A stretch of DNA of 64,000 nt, taken from Mimachlamys varia (lineage: Eukaryota; Mollusca; Bivalvia; Pectinida; Pectinidae). Positions 59,224 to 64,000 of the stretch are shown here, in pieces. Where the stretch lies: assembly GCA_947623455.1 (NCBI GenBank), contig OX392541.1:11474719-11538718 (forward strand), given 5' to 3'. The notes under the pieces are model-generated. The model saw nothing but the letters and a program-made list of their open reading frames with translations. It did no database searches and was not told where the DNA came from. Both the position numbers and the translations under genes were made by a program. Position 1 is the stretch's first letter, and the number at the start of each line of letters is the position of its first letter.

Positions 59224-59438
59224 GTAAACCAACTTATTTTCGCGTTTTCAAATGAAACAACTATTTCGCGGCGTTTTTATTTCGCAAGAAATGCTGTCGT
59301 AAATCCTATGTACGGTACAGTACTGTACTCCAACAGTTGGCATACCTCTCATTGAAACTATTTCGTGGCGATTAATTTTCGCGAAATTTAATCACGAAAT
59401 ACGTGAAAATTAATCGCACGCGAAAATAAGTTGGTTTA
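59224..59438. mobile_element. MITE, TAAACCAACTTATTTTCGCG family, copy 3
   Basis: TAAACCAACTTATTTTCGCG at the left and CGCGAAAATAAGTTGGTTTA at the right are perfect inverted repeats, making this the best-preserved end pair. At 215 bp it is the longest of the three copies. Confidence 0.9.
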
Positions 59439-60431
59439 TGATAATGTTTAAGATTATGAAGTAAGTGCAAATACGTTAGCCGTTACGTAGAAGCTGTGTT
59501 GACACTGTTTATTTCGTATAAAGTTCTCACACATTATACGAATACAATAGAAATTGGCGGGAAATACATTGCGTTGTCTATTTAAGGTTCTACCTCTTTG
59601 ACGTAACTTCATTTGATATTTCTATCTTTTGGTAGAATAATAATTGCGCAGGCGCATTTATTGGACTGTTAACAAATTAAGACTTCATAATATCGCTGTT
59701 ATTGTTCCGTATTTTAAAGTACTCTACATTGCAAAAATAGCATGAGGTATTTCATCATTCAATGAACTATATATAAAAGTGTATGTTGTTATAAAGTACA
59801 GTCAATATACATTTATAGATACGATATAAAAAAGTATTTTAATAAACAAGAATTTTTACATTGTACCATCCAATGTAGTAATTTACCTAGCACAAAATAA
59901 ATAGATATATATATTTCGTTATCTCTGATGGAGCATTTTCATGGGTTATTAATGAATTTTATAATTTCCCATGAAGTATTTTCACGGGTTTTTAATGAGT
60001 TTTCACCTTTAATTTTTCCAAGTGGCATTAAGATGATTTATTTTTGATATCGGTACTAGGAAAACGGTTAGCCTGTTTTACGTTTAACAACCCACAGGAG
60101 TTCATAGCAATATGAAGAGTATAGACTGCGTTCTATTCTGATTGTTGATGTTGTTGTAAGAAAAGCGTAAGAAAGAAAGTATTTACATCATAAATATTGT
60201 ATTTTTGACGTCAGTATACAAAATAAAGAGCGGCAACTGTATTAGCGTTCGTGAGTTTATGTTTAAATTTGGATATGAAAACTGTTGACAGATCTAGAGA
60301 TCATGAATTTTGGAGGTTACTACCGGATGTATTGAATCTTTTAAAGATAATTCGACTATTAATCAGTAAAATCCAGCTGTTGCACATAGCGCGCAAAAGC
60401 AGGGAATATTGAACCCGAGCAAAACATTAAA
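59439..60431. other. no gene seen
   Basis: AT-rich. A short tandem motif (TTTTCATGGGTTATTAATGA and TTTTCACGGGTTTTTAATGA) occurs at 59936 and 59980. Confidence 0.45.
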
Positions 60432-60570
60432 AACAAGAGGCTCATGGGCCTAAACAATCACCTGACTATAAAAACAAGATAATTCAACGAATTACAGTCC
60501 CCCACCGGGTTGTTATCTCGAGATCCAATAGCAATGAGTGTGAATCTCGAGATGCAATAAGGTCCGTGAC

Positions 60571-62000
60571 ACACCGCCTTCCCACAGGGAACTATACTAC
60601 CAAGTATAAAGTTCTAATCCTTAATAGTGTAGGAGATAGAACCTGGACAAATTTTTCTTTCTTTAATGTAGGTCAGAGGTCAAAATATAGGTCACAGTGA
60701 CCCGGTTTTGGTACGCGACACACCGCCTTCCCACGGGGAACCATACTACCGAGTATTAAGTTCTAGTGCTTTATAGTGTAGGAGATAGAGCCCGGACAAG
60801 CTTTTTCTTTAATGTAGGTCAGAGGTCAAAATATAGGTCACAGTGACCCGGTTTTGGTACGCGACACACCGCCTTCCCACAAGGAACCATACTACCAAGT
60901 ATTAAGTTCTAGTGCTTTATAGTGTAGGAGATAGAGCCCGGACAAACTTTTACTTTAATGTAGGTCAGAGGTCAAAATATAGCAAAATAAAGGTCACAGT
61001 GACCCGGTTTTGGTACGCGACACACCGCCTTCCCACAAGGAACCATACTACCAAGTATTAAGTTCTAGTCCTTTATAGTGTAGGAGATAGAGCCCGGACA
61101 AACTTTTACTTTAATGTAGGTCAGAGGTCAAAATATAGCAAAATAAATGTCACAGTGACCCAGTTTTGGTACGCGACACACCGCCTTCCCACAGGGAACC
61201 ACACTACCAAGTATAAAGTTCTAATCCTTAATAGTGTAGGAGATAGAACCTGGACAAATTTTTCTTTCTTTAATGTAGGTCAGAGGTCAAAATATAGGTC
61301 ACAGTGACCCGGTTTTGGTACGCGACACACCGCCTTCCCACGGGGAACCATACTACCAAGTATTAAGTTCTAGTGCTTTATAGTGTAGGAGATAGAGCCC
61401 GGACAAGCTTTTTCTTTAATGTAGGTCAGAGGTCAAAATATAGGTCACAGTGACCCGGTTTTTGTACGCGACACACCGCCTTCCCAAAAGGAACCATACT
61501 ACCAAGTATTAAGTTCTAGTGCTTTATAGTGTAGGAGATAGAGCCCTGACAAACTTTTACTTTAATGTAGGTCAGAGGTCACAATATAGCAAAATAAAGG
61601 TCACAGTGACCCGGTTTTGGTACGCGACACACCGCCTTCCCACAAGGAACCATACTACCAAGTATTAAGTTCTAGTCCTTTATAGTGTAGGAGATAGAGC
61701 CCGGACAAACTTTTACTTTAATGTAGGTCAGAGGTCAAAAAATAGCAAAATATAGGTCACATTGACTCGGTTTTTGTACCCGACACACTGCCTTCCCACA
61801 GAGAACAATACTACTAAGTATTAAGTTCTAGTGCTTTATAGTGTAGGAGATAGAGCCCGGACAAGCTTTTTCTTTAATGTAGGTCAGAGGTCAAAATATA
61901 GGTCACAGTGACCCGGTTTTTGTATGCGACACACCGCCTTCCCACAGGGAACCCACACACTTAGTATGAAGTTCCAGTGTCTTATAGTATGGGAGATAGA
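60571..62000 (+). repeat. higher-order tandem array, units 146-156 bp
   Basis: Unit starts (ACACACCGCCTTCCCA or close) lie at 60571, 60718, 60864, 61020, 61176, 61325, 61471, 61627, 61783 and 61929. Unit 5 resembles unit 1 more than its neighbours (both have CTAATCCTTAATAGTG), so the array is built from a four-unit block of about 605 bp present about two and a half times. Confidence 0.9.
60670..61915 (+). promoter_or_regulatory. array of nuclear-receptor-type sites: nine DR1 and seven perfect IR3
   Basis: Nine units contain AGGTCAGAGGTCA (a DR1; first at 60670-60682). Seven contain GGTCACAGTGACC, an exact IR3 identical to the classical estrogen response element core, starting at 60690, 60836, 60992, 61297, 61443, 61599 and 61901. 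Two further units carry mutated versions (TGTCACAGTGACC, GGTCACATTGACT). Whether any receptor binds here is unknown. Confidence 0.75.
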
Positions 62001-63250
62001 GCCCGGACAAATAGTGTGCGGAAGGACGGACGGACGGACGGACGGACACAACGCAAACCTATAGTACCCCCCGGATTCCGGTGGGGGACTAACAAGCTGG
62101 TTGTTATTGCGAAGTTGTTTAAAGGTATCAACGTAATTGACCACTGTGAACTTCTAAGTGGGTCAAAGGACAAACTTGGTATATCTTCATTCCAGCATGC
62201 TACTACAATGTAGCAACTCCGGGCCTTCCGGCTACGGGTAAGGAAAATGCTGAAAAACATTTGAGTTATATTACTTCAAAAATGAGTCAAGGTCATTCAA
62301 TTGAACAAACTTGGTAGCCCTTCATCCAATCCTGATACAGGCGAAATATCAGTACGCAGGGCTATGCGGTTATAGAGAAAGAGTTCTTGGAAGATTTTAA
62401 GACATTTGCCGTTGAACACGTTGACATTATGTCAAGGTTATACATTTGAACAAATTGGATAGCCCTTTATCTAAGCATACTATAGGCTAATTATCAGTAC
62501 TTTTCGGTCATAGAGAAGAAGTTGCGGACATTTTTTTTAAAAAATGTCACTGGTAGTCCTAAAACCCTGAAATTGGGTCAAGAGCATTCAATTGAACCAA
62601 CTTGGTACATTGTAGGCATTCATTCAAATATCAGAAACTTGAACATTTCGGCTGTAAAAAAGAAGTCATGTTTGAGCCTCCGTGACCTTGAAAAAAGATC
62701 AAGGCCGTTTATGTAAACAGGCTTTGTAGCCCTTCATTTAGCATGCTTCAGACGAGACGAATTATAAGTATATGTACCCTTACATGTAACGAAAGGCAGT
62801 TTCTTGAAGATGTTAAACACATTTGACCCCTGTGGTCTTGAAAATAAGTCAAGGTCATTCATTGAACATATTTCGTATTCCTTAACGTAAGCATGCTACA
62901 TGTACATGCATCAAATCAGTACCCTTCAGTTCCTTGAAGATTTTTCACGCATTTAACTCTGTGACTTTGAACGTGGGTCAATGGTAATTCATTTCAACAA
63001 ACTGTAGCCCTTTGTCCCATCATGTTTCATACATGGTACTAGTAACCTGGCCCATTTGGTAAGTTGGTAAGTTGCTCGAATATTTTAAAACATTTGACCC
63101 CCGTGACCATGAAAGTAGGTCAAGTCATTCAAGTGAACAAACTTTGTAGTCCTTCAGTTAAGAATGATACAAGCAAACTAAAGTTACGCACGGCGGACGA
63201 CGACGGACGCAGCAAGATGACTCTTGGTCATCCTAACCCTTTGGCAAGTA

Positions 63251-64000
63251 TGAAACAAAGAAAGAATAAGTAGCAGATATGCATTTAATCAAATGTTTAA
63301 AAATTAGTACCCATGTAATTTCGAACTCAAAATACAATTCGGAAAATAAGTTGCTGAGAAAACAGAAAACTTTCTCATTTGAAAATTACATAAAGCACCG
63401 TCTTTTCTAAATTGAGTTTTAAGTTACGATTAAATTTCAGTTATTTTTGGTTCTTTTACATATCATGTTTAGTTAACACAAACTTTTCCTAAATTAATCT
63501 ATCGCTTGCGAAGCAAACATTAGAAATGCAAATCAAATTTAATCAAGTAATATTACTCCTTTCAAGATAGGTTTAAAATTTCCATTACAAAACTCTCTAA
63601 ATCAGGTCCTTGTAATTTTGTGAGATTTTATTGTTCATTATGTCAGAGCTTGACCTGCATTATACAATTTAATACATGCACCATAAACGAGCAGAAATTA
63701 TGTCGGATGGCAAAATGTATGAGGTTCCTCTGTCGAAGACGATGAATGCAAATCCGGGCGAAACATTTTTATACCCCCCCCCCTTACGCAACAAAGTCTG
63801 ATCGTCTACCTGTCCGTAGAAACTTTTTGTCAAGACAACTCCTCTTTAACCGCTTTGCCAATTTCAATGAAAGTTCACACAGATATAAAGGACTATGTGT
63901 AGATTTGCATGCAACATTTATGTTATCAACAGTATGGTTGCTATGGTAACTGGTCCCCATAAACAGGTTTTCTGCAGAAAAAAAAGATTGTCCGGACAAC
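63251..64000. other. no gene; repeat end at right edge
   Basis: AT-rich up to about 63760. A C-run (63772-63783) then leads into CTGATCGTCTACCTGTCCGT and TTTAACCGCTTTGCCAATTT, which looks like the 5' part of another tandem-core element cut by the window edge. Confidence 0.4.

Larger units (their letters stand above)
60496..62090 (+). mobile_element. inner element with 13-bp inverted ends and tandem core (1595 bp)
   Basis: AGTCCCCCACCGG (60496-60508) and CCGGTGGGGGACT (62078-62090) are exact inverted repeats. Inside are ten start-aligned core units and, near the right end, a (GGAC)n tract at 62023-62047. No protein frame. It resembles nonautonomous bivalve elements with a tandem core and tetranucleotide microsatellite. 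No clear target duplication was found. Confidence 0.7.
60432..63250 (+). mobile_element. outer Helitron-like/pearl-like element, interrupted
   Basis: Starts ACAAGAGGCTCATGGGCC, a 5' end I associate with a common bivalve repeat, and ends near GGCGGACGACGACGGACGCA and GGTCATCCTAACCCTTTGG. Its core, 62100-63200, is about seven diverged units of 120-150 bp with TCAAGGTCATTCA and TTTGTAGCCCTTCA motifs. A second element (60496-62090) appears to be inserted near its 5' end. No transposase or helicase frame is present. Class by resemblance only. Confidence 0.55.

Overview
The window looks like nuclear DNA of a bivalve mollusc, most probably a scallop or close relative. The reasons are a LASGLVamide-type neuropeptide precursor, a known molluscan family, and repeats of bivalve type: tRNA-derived SINEs with a shared tail, Helitron-like 'pearl' style elements with internal tandem cores, many small inverted-repeat elements, and hammerhead-ribozyme repeats. 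The DNA is AT-rich by eye, has spliceosomal introns and TATA-type promoters, and holds no operons, plasmid or viral genes.

Genes are scarce. The one convincing protein-coding gene is a two-exon (coding) neuropeptide precursor on the + strand at 56204-58177. Exon 1 encodes the signal peptide. A 1005-bp intron with good GTGAGT and TTTGCAG ends follows. Exon 2 encodes 15 related peptides ending in -GLI-amide or close variants, each flanked by GKR or KR sites. Just upstream lie a perfect CRE palindrome (56141-56148) and a TATA box (56158-56165). A second TATA promoter with an ATG-free, donor-terminated exon (7536-7717) could be the start of another gene, or a distant first exon of the same gene. 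An exon-like coding remnant of unknown identity lies at 40870-41116.

Layout. 0-7 kb: two SINE copies, each joined to part of a second SINE in reverse, plus fragments of the most abundant interspersed repeat here (called family A below). 7.5-7.7 kb: candidate promoter and noncoding exon. 9.2-11.1 kb: a 20-bp satellite and a composite satellite of about 40 bp. 13-38 kb: family A fragments, fold-back elements, a 589-bp TA-flanked element with two copies and a perfect 56-bp hairpin, and several minisatellites. 38-55 kb: a repeat family carrying hammerhead ribozymes (three copies with intact cores and near-complete pairing), a TTAA-flanked insertion inside one of them, a (TGCG)n tract, a pair of 557-bp repeats, and a 30-bp minisatellite. 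56-58 kb: the neuropeptide gene. 60-63 kb: nested Helitron-like elements; the inner one carries a higher-order tandem array in which each unit holds a DR1 nuclear-receptor site and most hold a perfect IR3 (estrogen-response-element type) palindrome.

Only the neuropeptide gene can be given a function with confidence. Repeat names rest on structure (terminal inverted repeats, A/B boxes, ribozyme pairing, target duplications) and on remembered family features, not on a database search.
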